Positions 41,201 to 52,381 of a stretch of 64,000 bases of DNA are shown piece by piece (position 1 is the stretch's first letter; every line of letters begins with the position of its first letter). The DNA is taken from assembly GCF_030269925.1 (NCBI RefSeq), contig NC_085112.1:8805501-8869500 (forward strand), written 5' to 3'. The position numbers and the translations under genes were made by a program. Source of the stretch: Bombyx mori. Lineage: Eukaryota; Arthropoda; Insecta; Lepidoptera; Bombycidae. The notes beneath the pieces are model-generated. The model worked only from the letters and a program-made list of their open reading frames with translations, searched no databases and had not been told where the DNA came from.

Positions 41201-44139
41201 TGTTAAAATTCATTAAATGAACTTCTTACATACTTACTCTTCTTTTTATTTAAAATTATAAATTAAAATGTAGGTCACTTATAACTAATTTTGACGCAGT
41301 TTTTTTTACCATAATCATACCTTTTTGTTTGTCGTTTATTTCATTAACCGGTTATTAAAATATTCCTATTAATGTCGAAACGATTTCTGATATTCTTGAT
41401 ACGTTTAGCCATTGCAGTGTAATATTTGCTTTCAGGGTAAAATGAACCAAACCGATAGAACAGCAACCATCAATATATTCTATGAAACAGAAAATATAGC
41501 GTTATTCTGTACAGATGTTGCGGCAAGAGGATTGGATATACCGGCTGTAGATTGGATAGTCCAGTTCGATCCACCTGGTGATGCAAATGTTAGAGGTTTT
41601 ACTTCAGTCTAAATGCAGTACCTATATCATACATAGTCATAGTCTTCTACTAGAAGCTAACTAATATACACCAATTTATATTAGATAGTTACCACCATTA
41701 TGTAAAAATTGAAACGCTTTATAAAAATAGATGTGTAAGAATAGATAAGGGTGGAGCAGCTGTTGTAACTATACTTGAGACCTTAGAACTTATATCTCTA
41801 AGTGGGTGGCTCATTTACCTTAGGGATGTTTATGGGCTCCAGTAACCCCTTAACATCAGGTGGGCTGTGAGCTCGTCCACCTATCTAAGCAATACGAAAA
41901 AAAAGAAAATAAACTTAATATCTATAAAATAGGATAGAAGTAGTAATACATTTTGAACACAGCAAACAAGGCTGCTCCAAGCCAAAATAACGCGCTGAAC
42001 AACACACCAGAATCCATGTTTAGGCCAGTGGGCCGCGGCGGACATCCCGTGACCACCAAATAGGTCGAGCTGCCATTTGACGTCTCTCGGAAAGTAATGA
42101 ATTGGTAGTCACTGTTGCCGCAAGTCACACATTATTTTTGAGTTATGGCAATATTTACGAAACAACACCTCAACGGGGGTGGAGGCGAAAATATGCCGTG
42201 AACACGTGATGTCCCTCATGGTGTTTAGCGTGTTAAAGATTTTCAGTGTGCTTAATGCGAGTTTTTTTAACGTTCTCGGTAGCGTAAAAGTTAACTCCAA
42301 ATTTGTATGGAGTAGGAACAGCGCGTCTAGCGGCAGACGTTAGGCAAAACTCACACTAAGCACACTGTTTTCAATTTGGTTAGCGGCAATTATTGTTCGC
42401 AGTATTTAAATTTATGAAATAAATTTTTAGGAATACATTCACAGAGTGGGCAGAACGGCGAGAGGTTTGGGTGCTGATGGTAATGCAGTTTTACTTCTAA
42501 GACCTGAGGAAGTGGGTTTTGTGGATTACCTGAAGGAATCTAAAATATATGTAGATAAATACGAAAGCTGGGATTCTTATTATAATTTACAAAAAAAGGT
42601 ATTAAAAAAATACTAAGTACGCATGTTAAAATCTTGTATGAAGTGTGAATAATTAATGACGTTAAAAAAAACAATTTAAAGTCATAATAAAACATATGTA
42701 ATTGTATAAAAAAACAGGTTGCCTTCGAATTTATAGCTAATTCGTTTTCAAAAGTTTTCAATGTAATGATTATTAACATATTTTTAAATCTAAGATCGAA
42801 TCGATTTGTGGTAAACTTGCTTATTGGATCATCATCATCATTCTCCTGCCCTTCTCCCAGTCACCTCGGGTCGGCGCAACATGTTTTCTCCTTCCGTACT
42901 CCTCTATCATATACCATTTCTTTGCTCACTCCCCTCTTACACATATAGTTTTTCACACAACCTTACTTATTGGATGTGAATGTTTATTTTATTTATATTA
43001 TTCTAGTTGGATACGGCAATGTCTGATTCTAATTTCGTAAACTTAGCGATTGAAGCATTTGAGGGATATGTTAGAGCGCTGGAAGTCAGAAAGCTAAAAC
43101 AGATATTTAATTTGTTGACAATGGATCTAGACGTTTTAGCAAGATCTTTTGGTTTAAAAGAAAAGCCTGATGTTGATATACGTAAGTGTCTAAAATTTGT
43201 ATTTATTGTTGTCTAAAATTACCATGTTAAGCTAATCAGGTGATACTATAGCCCTGCTTATCCACTGCTAACTTTATTTCTTTTAATGCTTACCTCCTTC
43301 CTTAATCACTATTGTTTGATTTAATTAAAAACTGGGTTTACGGTAGGCAGTGGCTTGGCTCTGCCCCTGGCATTGCTGAAGTCCATGGGCGACGGTAACC
43401 ACTCACCATCCGGTGGGCCGTATGCTCGTTTGCCTACAAGGGCAACAAAAAAAAAACTGGGTACTCATTTAACTTAGTTGGCGGCAGAAAATCTTTTGAA
43501 ATAATATCCAAATGCCCCTAAAGTTAAACTTTCTTTGTTTACACTACTTAATTCGAGATGCTATTTTGAATAATATATTTGTCATAGACTTTTAACGATT
43601 AGTATCAGGACGATTTTTTCTTTGAATCTGCTCTTCTATTCACGATTTCATCAAGATTAAAAACTATTTGGGTATGTTATTTTTAAAGTGAGCTAATGTT
43701 AATGCTCACTGTAATCTTTTTATTTATTCAATTAACTCATATATTTCATTAAAATCTCCCAGTAGGCAACGGCGGATCCAGGGGGGGTCATGACCCCCCC
43801 CCCCCCCCGTGCTAGTTCCAGGACTTGAACTAACTTGGACTAATTGAAGAACATCATGATTTATTTATTATCTATTGTTATCAAAATTAAATTATAAGTT
43901 CTTAACTTGCCCACGACTATGTGACCCCCTCCTGGCGCCAAAGCTGGATCCGCCCTTGCCAGTAGGATATTTATTTGTACGATTTATTGAATTTTTTTTT
44001 ACTACACATTTACTATTTGACTGGTTATAAATTTTTTTAAATATTTTCAGGCATAGGGTTTAGTAAAAAACATCGACCAAGGAAAAGAATGGCAGCGATT
44101 TTAGCTTCCCAAAGTGACACAAAGAAAGCTAAATCATGA
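38296..44139 (+). CDS. Diverged DDX18-family DEAD-box RNA helicase, paralogue B
   Basis: Nine exons: 38296-38536, 39113-39265, 39431-39592, 40079-40223, 40572-40734, 41436-41588, 42431-42598, 43007-43181, 44051-44139 (1449 nt, 482 aa). An in-frame TGA at 38263 precedes the ATG, so the DDX18 N-terminal extension is missing. Motifs: Q36 of the Q motif, [13 protein letters not shown] motif I at 53-60 (AKTGSGKT), [27 protein letters not shown] and HRVGRTARG, then the DDX18-type C-terminal region and a basic tail ([10 protein letters not shown]). Intron 2 appears to be GC-AG; the others are GT-AG. AATAAA at 44159. Function probably involves RNA remodelling; a role in ribosome assembly is inferred from family only. 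It converges on the BTB gene 250 bp away. Confidence 0.88.
40781..40930 (-). repeat. GC-rich LINE tail, inverted
   Basis: A T-run then very GC-rich sequence. On the minus strand it carries cataccccgcccgc, also present in the tail at 54018. Intron 5 of paralogue B. Confidence 0.55.
41748..41906 (+). repeat. Bm1-type SINE 3' half
   Basis: From gggtggagcagctgttgtaa to the A-rich end. Intron 6 of paralogue B. Confidence 0.82.
41922..42128 (-). CDS. Small membrane-protein-like ORF in an intron, hypothetical
   Basis: 68 codons on the opposite strand to the host intron. A polar N-terminal half with one Cys-Pro-Pro segment is followed by a hydrophobic helix at about residues 43-62 ([20 protein letters not shown]), like a tail-anchored protein. 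The surrounding 300 bp are richer in G+C than the intron. I do not recognise the family. It may be a chance frame, an insertion remnant or a small nested gene. Confidence 0.22.
   Translation of the reverse strand: MTCGNSDYQFITFRETSNGSSTYLVVTGCPPRPTGLNMDSGVLFSALFWLGAALFAVFKMYYYFYPIL
42243..42373. repeat. MITE, short member of the 2638 family
   Basis: It begins cagtgtgcttaatgcgag and ends ctcacactaagcacactg, its near-perfect inverse. Intron 6 of paralogue B, just before exon 7. Confidence 0.7.
42830..42965 (-). mobile_element. RTE-clade LINE tail
   Basis: The same 3' end as 27843-28195: an atg microsatellite tail and the C-terminal KTCCADP region. It is 135 bp long. A 10-bp duplication cttattggat (42820-42829, 42966-42975) flanks it. 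It ends 42 bp before exon 8 of paralogue B. Confidence 0.8.
43341..43451 (+). repeat. ~110-bp poly(A)-ended interspersed repeat
   Basis: From cggtaggcagtggcttggct to tgcctacaagggcaac and an A-run. The flanking direct repeat aaaactgggt shows insertion by retrotransposition. Confidence 0.78.
43767..43958. mobile_element. hAT deletion derivative (caagggcggatccag family), 192 bp
   Basis: The termini are caacggcggatccag and ctggatccgcccttg. A perfect 8-bp duplication ccagtagg (43759-43766, 43959-43966). Last intron of paralogue B. Confidence 0.9.
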
Positions 44140-44388
44140 TGCGATGGCATAAGAAGCAAATAAAACAATTTTTCAATTATTGGTGTTTTTTTATATTAAT
44201 CATATATTTACTTATTTTTAAGATATTATATAATGAATATTATTTTTAATTTAGGTGTTTTCTGACTAGATGAACCTAAAGGTTACGTACAAAAACTATT
44301 GTAATTAGCTGAATTAATTAATACATTCGACAAATTATATTTCATAGGAACTTTACATTTATCTTAACTTAGTACTATGTACAGAGAT

Positions 44389-47300
44389 TCATTCTTGTTT
44401 TGGCGAAACATTCATTTCATAAACATTGTTTCTAGATAGTTTCTCGATGCAGTCCTCATGATTATGTTGATGGTTCACCGCATATATCATAGAATCTATA
44501 GTTTCCACCGTAGCGGGACACCTATTTAATGAGAAGTACTGAACGCATCGCCACGAAGTTTTTCCATGTGTCGTAGAATGTTTCGTATATACAAAGTTCA
44601 TATGCACCAATTGTTTGTGACCTTTCCTACTGTAAATGTATTTATACCGCACAGGTAACAGTTGGTTTTCACTAGATCCGTTCACGACCAATGACAGGGC
44701 ACCTGCAATCAAATTTTTTTAAGAATAAATAGACCGTTTATTTTACCTATGTTCCGATTATTTATGAATGAGTTACAGTTTTTGTACTTTAATAAGTTTA
44801 TTTGTCGTATTCTCTGTTCAAATAAAAGCAGGCTATTCATTCGTTAAACACGTTTATTTTAATTCAAATATGGATATAAAAAAATACATTCAGTTGCAGT
44901 AAAACACGCTTAAGTAACATCACACATTTCAATTTAATATCAATTTAATGTCTTTTAGAGTACTAAATTACAAAAAAGATCACTCAAATTTTATAGGAAT
45001 GTAAATCTCATTTTTAAATCACCCAAATTATCAATCCTTAAACTCTTATAGAGATCAATTACAAATAAGTCAAATCGTGATAATAGTATAAAGCACACTG
45101 GAACATACACAGTAAAAGCTTACAATAAATAGACTAGAATATGAGCAATAAAGTGTTCATAAACGATATGGCAGTAAAACTCATGGCACTAGTCAAATGA
45201 GGAAAATTTTCAACATTTTGATTTATGAACTTTTTAAAAATATTTTTTTTCATGTAATTGGCACTTGAGAGCAGTCCTTATCACAGTGGATTACTTTTTA
45301 TTGTGCAACATGATACCTTTATTACTCCTTCATTTATATGTGATATTTTGTATACTAATCCTAAAGTAAACCTAATGTAGCAAAATATGTAACTCATAAA
45401 TTTTGATCTTGCCCTTTTGGTCCCAATACTGGTATTGAATCTATGATTCAAAATTTAATTCGAATTTGCCCGCAAATATCTTATAAACCTGTCTGGCCTC
45501 TTTAGAGGAATTATAGTTGCTAACAAACTCTAAACTAAGTAGCATAATAGTCTCCTTGCAACTGAGATACTTTGAGTACATCATTAAAATGTATTTCAAA
45601 ACATGGTGACTTGCAAAATGGTAATTCGCAAGCTCCACACATAAAACGCGTATCCCTTCGTTTTCCAATTTTCCAACAAAGACGGCAAGATCTTTGTGGA
45701 TATTTCTTTTTGCCATCCTCTTTCTGTGGTATTGTGACAAGACGATGTTCCACAGTCAAATTTCTTGGATATTCTTCACTTACACCACTTCTCAACATAT
45801 TAGTCACCTTTCCATTCACTAAATTTTTAAGATCCATGAACAACGAACTTAAACCCGTATCTGAAATCACGATGGGCATTTTCAATTCAATGATAATAGA
45901 TTGTAAAAAGAAACATTAAATATAAGATTCAATAATGTTGAAAATGCCATCGTGTTTTCATAGAAACCAATGCAAAAGAAAAAAGTGCCTTATGAAAACT
46001 AATAAAATGATTGCATTTTCAACACAATCTCTGTCTTATTTTATTTCATGAAACACAACCGCTGTACACAGGATTAAGTAAATTAAGTAGACACAGTCTA
46101 AATTACAAGTCCAGTTCAGTGAAACTGCTGCTAACATTTCTTTTAACTCTCAACGTAGAATTACGTTAAATCCATATTTTAATTTCTGCCAACAAATTCT
46201 GTTAATTTTAGATTTTTATGAAGTTTATACTAACTAAAAACAAAATCTTTGAAAAATGAAAATTACTCAAGATATAAGCTTTAGGCTAATTAATTAACTT
46301 AACCAAAAGTTTTAGAGCCTGGATAGTAATAATATTCGGGACACAAGATTTGGTCCAAATATACCTACTACTAGTAAGCTAGTATGCTACTCACTGATAT
46401 CACTTTATACAGATTTATAGTATATCTATTTTTAGGGTAGTAGTTATATAAGAAAACTAATACAATTGTATTATATGAAGAAATGCCTATGGAATACCAG
46501 TCTAAACTATAGCCAACTGTTTATTTTTTCATGTTTTTACTTTCGTTATAGCCAACAAATAGGCTTTAAATCATGGTCTGTTCTAGCTTGTAACTTTGAA
46601 AAACTAACCCCACATATCCTAGGAATAGGTAAGAATGGGTCAACCATTTAGGTTTATTTGAAAACTACTTACTGTCTTGTGGTGATGGATAGTCTATTGG
46701 CACCGTATCTTTAGACATATCTCTGGCAACATCATAATTTTTTGGAGTTGTACAAGCTGCTGGATCAGTCACAACTATGTCTCCATCGTCACATTCAGTT
46801 TTCAATTCTAACCTATGTTCAGGTGAAAGTTGTTCCTTAATTTTTTCATTTATCTCATTATTATTCTTCTGAACATGAGTATTATAAGAAGTTGTGATAT
46901 CAACTGGATTTTCATCATAAATATTTTTTATTTTATCAAAATTGTTACTATGTAACGCTGTATGGTTATGTTTATTGTAAGTTTTCTCTTTTATTTTTGG
47001 CCTCTTTTCAGAGTTAGCAACGTCAAAATAATTATTTTGTAGGTAATCTTCAGATTTCCTTTTCAAGTTACTTAGTCTTTGCAATTTTTCTATAAACTGT
47101 CTTTGTTTGAGCAGAATAAGTTCACTGTTAGTTGTTTCATCAGAATGATCATAGTTTTCTGTATTGTGTGAGTCAGTTTCTAGAATATTTTGAGCCTCCA
47201 ATGTTTGTTTGGATAAATTTTGTTCCTTTTCAATCTCTTCTTCTTCAGTCTAAAATAAAGATATCGAAAAATTATAGGGAAAACCAATTACTTCTTACAG

Positions 47301-48537
47301 ATTGTACACATGGAATATTTATTGAAATGATTTAAGGTCTGTTTGTGGAAAATCATTTAAGGTGCTATAATAGTTAATATTTGTCAAAAAAATGTTTCTC
47401 CAATGTAACTCAATAGATTGATTGTTCGTTTTATCATTCCAGTTCAAGGTATCCTTGATTTTATGTTTAGAATTCCTATATTTAAACGCAGTAAGAATAA
47501 ATAAATAATTAAATTGTTATTTCTTATATGTGTGGATGAGCTCAGGGCCCACTTGGTATATGCCACCACTCACCTAGAGATATAAGTTCTAAGGTCTCAG
47601 AATAGTTACAACGGCTGCCCCACCTTTCAAACCGAAACGCATTACTGCTTCACGGCAAAAATGTGCAGGGTGGTGGTACCTACCTGTGTGGACTCACAAG
47701 ATGCCCTACCACCAGTAACTAGATGGTTATTAATTGCCATTGCTATATTAATACACATTGGTGTTTACCATTACCCTAAACACTGATCATAGAACTTTTT
47801 TCACCAGTATTGAACAACAGAATGCCATTGACCACAATATCCATTATTTTTGAAACCATTCTAATGCACCTTACTTAATTGCCTAAGTAGCTGAACAAGC
47901 TGTGAGCCACACAGTGGTCACTAGTGTTCAGATTTTTAGTATCTAAGAAAAATAGATGAGATGGAATCAATGTTTTTTTTTTTTTAATTCTGATTTAACT
48001 ATACCTCTTTGTTTGTTAATCCTTTGATCTGCAAAACCTCTGCTGTACCTATAAAACTAGTGAGATCTTCTCTTTTTACGCTAACTTCACCATGGTACAT
48101 AAATTGTAGTAAATCTCTCATTGCTTTGTGAGTGACATCTCTTAAAACAACTAAAAAGAAAATATAATATACAAAAATTATACGAACATTAGAATGTTTT
48201 AAAATTACAAGTTGTGTTTTTTGGGCTAAAATGTTTAGGTTTTTAATGTCTCCAGAAATACTGAAAGCTATTTTATTAGCTGTATGAATCATTTTTGTAT
48301 TTTCTGGTTTTTTTGTTTAGAAAAATACTCACTTATTGGATGTTGACACGGATTCATTAGGAACATTTTCTTGAAATACGGCGAACATATTGATAATATC
48401 ACTTTATGGGCTTGTAGTAAATGCCCTTCAACTGCTATTGTAACATCGACGAACTCGCTGTTGCCCAATAAGCCGGCGAATCCCTTCGTTAAGTTTCCGT
48501 GAAAATTGTTCCAAGACAATGAGAACTGTTGGTCCAT
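44389..48537 (-). CDS. BTB-domain protein, FLYWCH isoform (mod(mdg4)/lola-like)
   Basis: Exons on the minus strand: 48537-48333, 48150-48005, 47249-46673 and the terminal exon 44702-44389 (1242 nt, 413 aa); phases 1, 0 and 1 agree. Residues ~1-115 are a BTB/POZ domain of the insect TTK type ([41 protein letters not shown]). The middle exon is a polar, Lys/Asn/Glu-rich linker. The last exon encodes a FLYWCH-type zinc finger ([14 protein letters not shown] then HNH). Such proteins dimerise through BTB and bind DNA or chromatin through alternative C-termini. A second terminal exon at 45860-45535 accepts the same donor. The exact orthologue (mod(mdg4) or a relative) is not settled. 5' UTR exons probably lie upstream. 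Confidence 0.85.
45535..45860 (-). CDS. Alternative 3' exon with a piggyBac-like cysteine-rich domain
   Basis: An acceptor (tttcag at 45866-45861) precedes an open frame of 326 nt ending in TAG. Spliced to the donor at 46673 it keeps frame and gives a 417-aa isoform. Its C-terminal half has [20 protein letters not shown], then [13 protein letters not shown], matching the C-x2-C..C-x2-C..C..C-F layout of the cysteine-rich C-terminal domain of piggyBac transposases. No transposase catalytic domain or terminal repeats are nearby. So it looks like an exapted domain serving as a DNA-binding C-terminus for the BTB protein. The alternative is a decayed piggyBac remnant in the intron. Confidence 0.6.
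47515..47719 (-). repeat. Bm1-type SINE, headless
   Basis: Inverted, diverged; from gtgtggatgagctcagggcc to ccctaccaccagtaac. It lies in the same orientation as the BTB gene, in its second intron. Confidence 0.78.
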
Positions 48538-49241
48538 GTCTGACGCTTGTTACATTGCGCCTTGAAAACAAAGATGAATGACGATATAATCATGCGTTTA
48601 TTGTTATAGTTACAATTGAACTAAATCAAATAATTATCTTCTTACGGTACAAAACCCGCAAGTTGACAAAATTGTAATTTAATAAATAAATATGACAGCT
48701 GGTGCGGACTGCGCGTCGCTTAGCAGTGCTGCCGGTAGTCAAACAAGAAAAAGTACTAAACTTAAAAAATGTATAGCTCAAAATAGCTGTGGTGCTGTAA
48801 TGTCCCATTAATAAACAATTGTTTCTCAAATACGAATAATGGGACTGATTAGTAAATATAAAAATCGCTTTTCAATCATGCTTACAAGTGCAGAAGAGTA
48901 TTAATATATAAGTAGTTACATTTCGAGCTCAAAGACCATTTTTTGAATATAAACTAAAAACTAACCTGGTCTGGTAGTATTCGGATGGTATTGTACAATA
49001 GTAATTTACAGTACCTACATTTAGAAATGAGATGTAAAGGACCTAAAATGAAATGGATACGGAGAAAATGAGGATTATCGCAAAATTACTCGAAAGTCAT
49101 CGTAAATAGTAAAATATTCTAAACTATTAAATTTCTCGAAATCAGATTAAATTCTAGCTCTGGTAACTTTTATCCGTTTCTTCCATTGATAATTCGACCT
49201 TGTAGCTCATCATTGTGATTTTAGTAAATAACAAATAACAG
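48538..49241. other. Upstream region of the BTB gene
   Basis: Probably 5' UTR and promoter of the minus-strand BTB gene. I recognise no TATA box, further exon or repeat. Confidence 0.35.
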
Positions 49242-49673
49242 AAATCGTTGTGGCCTAACGGATAAGAAGTCCGATGCATTCGTATCTAGCGATGCGTCGG
49301 GGTTCGAATCCCGCAGGCGGGTACCAATTTTTCTAATGAAATACGTACTTAACAAATGTTCACGATTTACTTCCACGGTGAAGGAATAACATCGTGTAAT
49401 AAAAATCAAACCCGCAAAATTATAATTTGCGTAATCACTTGTGGTAGGACCTCTTGTGAGTCCGCACGGGTAGGTATTTCTGCCGTGAAGCAGTAATGCG
49501 TTTCGGTTTAAAGGGTGGGGCAGCCGTTGTAACTATACTGAGACCTTAGAACTTATTACTCAGGGTGTGTGGCGCATTTACGTTGTAGATGTCTATGGGT
49601 TCAAGTAACCACTTAACACCAGGTGAGATGTGAGCTTGTCCAAACATCTAGGCAATAAAAAAAATAAAAAAAA
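49242..49673 (+). repeat. Bm1 SINE with tRNA-like head, near full length
   Basis: A tRNA-like head (gttgtggcctaacggataag to gttcgaatcccgcaggcggg) is followed by the complete Bm1 body and an A-rich end. A short internal deletion removes the accaccaccctgcc segment usually present before tatttctgcc. It is the best-preserved head in the window. Confidence 0.9.
49251..49311 (+). promoter_or_regulatory. RNA polymerase III A and B boxes of the Bm1 head
   Basis: The A box tggcctaacgg (49251-49261) and B box ggttcgaatcc (49301-49311) match the internal promoter of tRNA genes with 39 bp between them. Confidence 0.8.
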
Positions 49674-49699
49674 GTGGTTTGCAATTCCAAACTGTTGAT

Positions 49700-49795
49700 T
49701 CAATTGACGCCAATTCAGCGAAGCGCTACTCTTGCTAGGGCCAGTGTTAGCAATTCTTTCAGGTTAAGCCCGTGAGCTCACCTACCAGTCCAGGC
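49700..49795 (+). repeat. Fragment of a LINE tail
   Basis: Contains gctactcttgctagggccag and gtgagctcacctacc, as in the tail at 26408-26671. Confidence 0.5.
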
Positions 49796-50458
49796 TTTTT
49801 CAATTATTCATGTTACAGGCTTCTTCTCCAGTAGTGTAATAGCGATCAGAGACAGAAGCCCTATAAATCCCACAATATGAAGTCACTGACTTTGAGTCAA
49901 ACTGACCGCTATCCTAACCTTGAAATTACAACTTACAATTAGGTACTGTGCTGCAGAAACAAGAAAGTGGTTGTTAACCATGCGGGCTTGTAACATGATC
50001 TATCCTAATTCCTACCATCTGTGTGAATAACGCTTAAATTATTTCATGATCTAGTGTGAAATCTATTTGCTTTTAGTGCAATATAACGATATACTATAAT
50101 AGTAACAGCAAAGTCACGCATCAGATAGGATTGTATCACTATATAACGGAATTTATTTTGTGGTAAAAAACAAAAGTCGACTTCTTTATTAAGAATTAGA
50201 TTATTTAATTTAACTTTAAACACCTTATCATTTATGTATATAAATTGTATATTTCAACATTGTTCAACTGTACAAAATATCCTAAAAAGTGTGTTCAAGG
50301 AATCTTCATTAAATTAAATATTACCATTTTTATATAGGTATAGATGTGTGAGCAAACTCGACTCATTCTGTTTCATACGTACATAGTGAGTACAATTTAG
50401 TAGGCCGTTAGCTTGCTTGTTCCTCCATCTACGCTGTGAATAATTAAAAACCACTTTG

Positions 50459-50545
50459 AGACCTGAGATCGAAATTGCAATTGTATTACATAACGGCGGT
50501 TCAGAACCGGAATGCACGACTGCTTCGCGGCAGAAATACCTGCTC
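50459..50545 (-). repeat. Degenerate Bm1-like fragment
   Basis: Diverged inverted body: aaccggaatgcacgactgct and cggcagaaatacctgc. Confidence 0.4.
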
Positions 50546-50760
50546 GTATACTTACTATACGCCCAATAAATACCTGATACCAGTAAATACGTCAATTTAC
50601 AAATGAAGCGGGCTTTATTTTATTGCTTGACATTATTCCTTCATCGTGGAAGTCGTCGGCGAAAACGTCTAATTTGCATAATATTAATATAGAACAATTA
50701 TTGTCTCTTGCACTCTTTACAGGCTTACTCGATGTATGTCTTACGCTTTGGTCTCTGTAG

Positions 50761-51023
50761 CAATGGCGGATCCAGGGGGGGGGTCATGGGGGTCATGACC
50801 ACCCCCTGAGCTGGTTCCAGGACTTAGGTGAACCACTAATTGAATATAATGACTTAATTTATATATTTTGTCACCATACAGATTTTATGTAACTACATAC
50901 CTTCAATATTTAATTAATTTAATATAATATAATAACTTTGTATAATGGCAAACGTTTGGGAACGAACGCATCTAAATTTGACTATGTGACCCCCTCCTGG
51001 CGCCAAAGCTGGATCCGCCCTTG
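50761..51023. mobile_element. hAT deletion derivative (caagggcggatccag family), 263 bp
   Basis: The termini are caatggcggatccag and ctggatccgcccttg. A perfect 8-bp duplication ctctgtag (50753-50760, 51024-51031). Confidence 0.9.
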
Positions 51024-51031
51024 CTCTGTAG

Positions 51032-52381
51032 AATAAATTTCGCGTTCAAGCTTTTGTTGTGCTTGTTTATGCTAGGTAGTTCATGGCTTTGGCATCACGA
51101 GGAGAGGATCACGAGATGTAGTTTTCTGGTTTTGTTTATTAATAGAGAGAGACAACCAGTACTATTATTCAATAAATAAATTTTATATACATACTTTAAC
51201 GAGTGTCTTCTCATCTTCATCACGGTTTTCGATTCAGAGTTTAGACGCCTGTGACGCCGCTTCGTTGAGATTCAATAAATTCTCTTTGAAGGCGTAGGAA
51301 TTCCAAAGATGGTTCACTAATAACATAATTTTAAATTTGGAACTCATAGAACCAATTCAAATTCCCGCTTCTGTACGTGCAATACGCAACGTTATCTAAA
51401 AGTAATTAAAATCAAACTCAAATAAATCTAAGATTCGTTTATTTTTTTCGCTATCAAATACCATATTCGAACTTTCAATTAACACTGTGAAGTTATTGAC
51501 GTCGTATTTCGTCGGCAAAAAACCACTGGAAAATAATTTTGGCCACTTGGAGCATCAATCAGGTGAGGCATGATTTTTATTATAGTATTCTTTGATTTAA
51601 GCCAAAAAGTATCAAAAAGTACCACCACATTGCTTTTAACTATTTTCTAACTTTTTTTTGAACTATATACCACCGCCGAGTGGGCGAAAATTTTTGATTG
51701 ATATTTTTTCTTGTAAGGGTGAGCGAAAACAACTGTGACAAATTTTTTGTATGAATAGCTACTAAATAATTATAAAAAAGGTGGAAAAACAAAGGAAAAC
51801 CAGGAGACGATGTTGTCGAAGTGTATTGTCTGTCAATGTTTTTGAAGTGAAAACTTCTTTAGAATCGTTGTGATTTCAAACCGGATGCAACGGAAAAAAC
51901 GACAGGTAGGAGACACAAATACAAAAATGTGTAGGATGAAGCCAGCAAAGAATGAGACAGAAATATACATACTATTTATTTAATACAGCGCCATCTGTGA
52001 GATTTTTTAATACTAACGTGTGTATGAAAGCTCTTGTAGTGAATTTTAATTTAGGATTATACGTGAAATTAAAATATCAATTCACAGAGGGCGCTACCTT
52101 ACAATTATTTACTAATGACAAAATTTTACATATACTTGAGACGTTTAGGATAATTGTATTTTAATTTTGGAAGGTTTCACTTCTACCACGTGTGAATTGC
52201 ACACATGTTTTCTTTTTTTTTATAATAACATAGTTCTGTATTATTAATTTATAGGTATATATATTTTCGGCATTGAACTATGAGCCACTTGATATTGATA
52301 GAACTGGTTATCGAAGTTCATCGACATAGCAATGTAATAGTGTTCAACATAAGATATTAGGCCGAAGCCTCGAATATATCG
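51032..52381. other. No recognised gene
   Basis: AT-rich sequence; only short frames without family signatures. No clear repeat ends. Confidence 0.4.

Noticed and set aside
49242..49320. A possible tRNA gene with A and B boxes
   Set aside because: It is continuous with a Bm1 SINE body and A-rich tail, and the cloverleaf arms do not pair fully; it is the SINE head.
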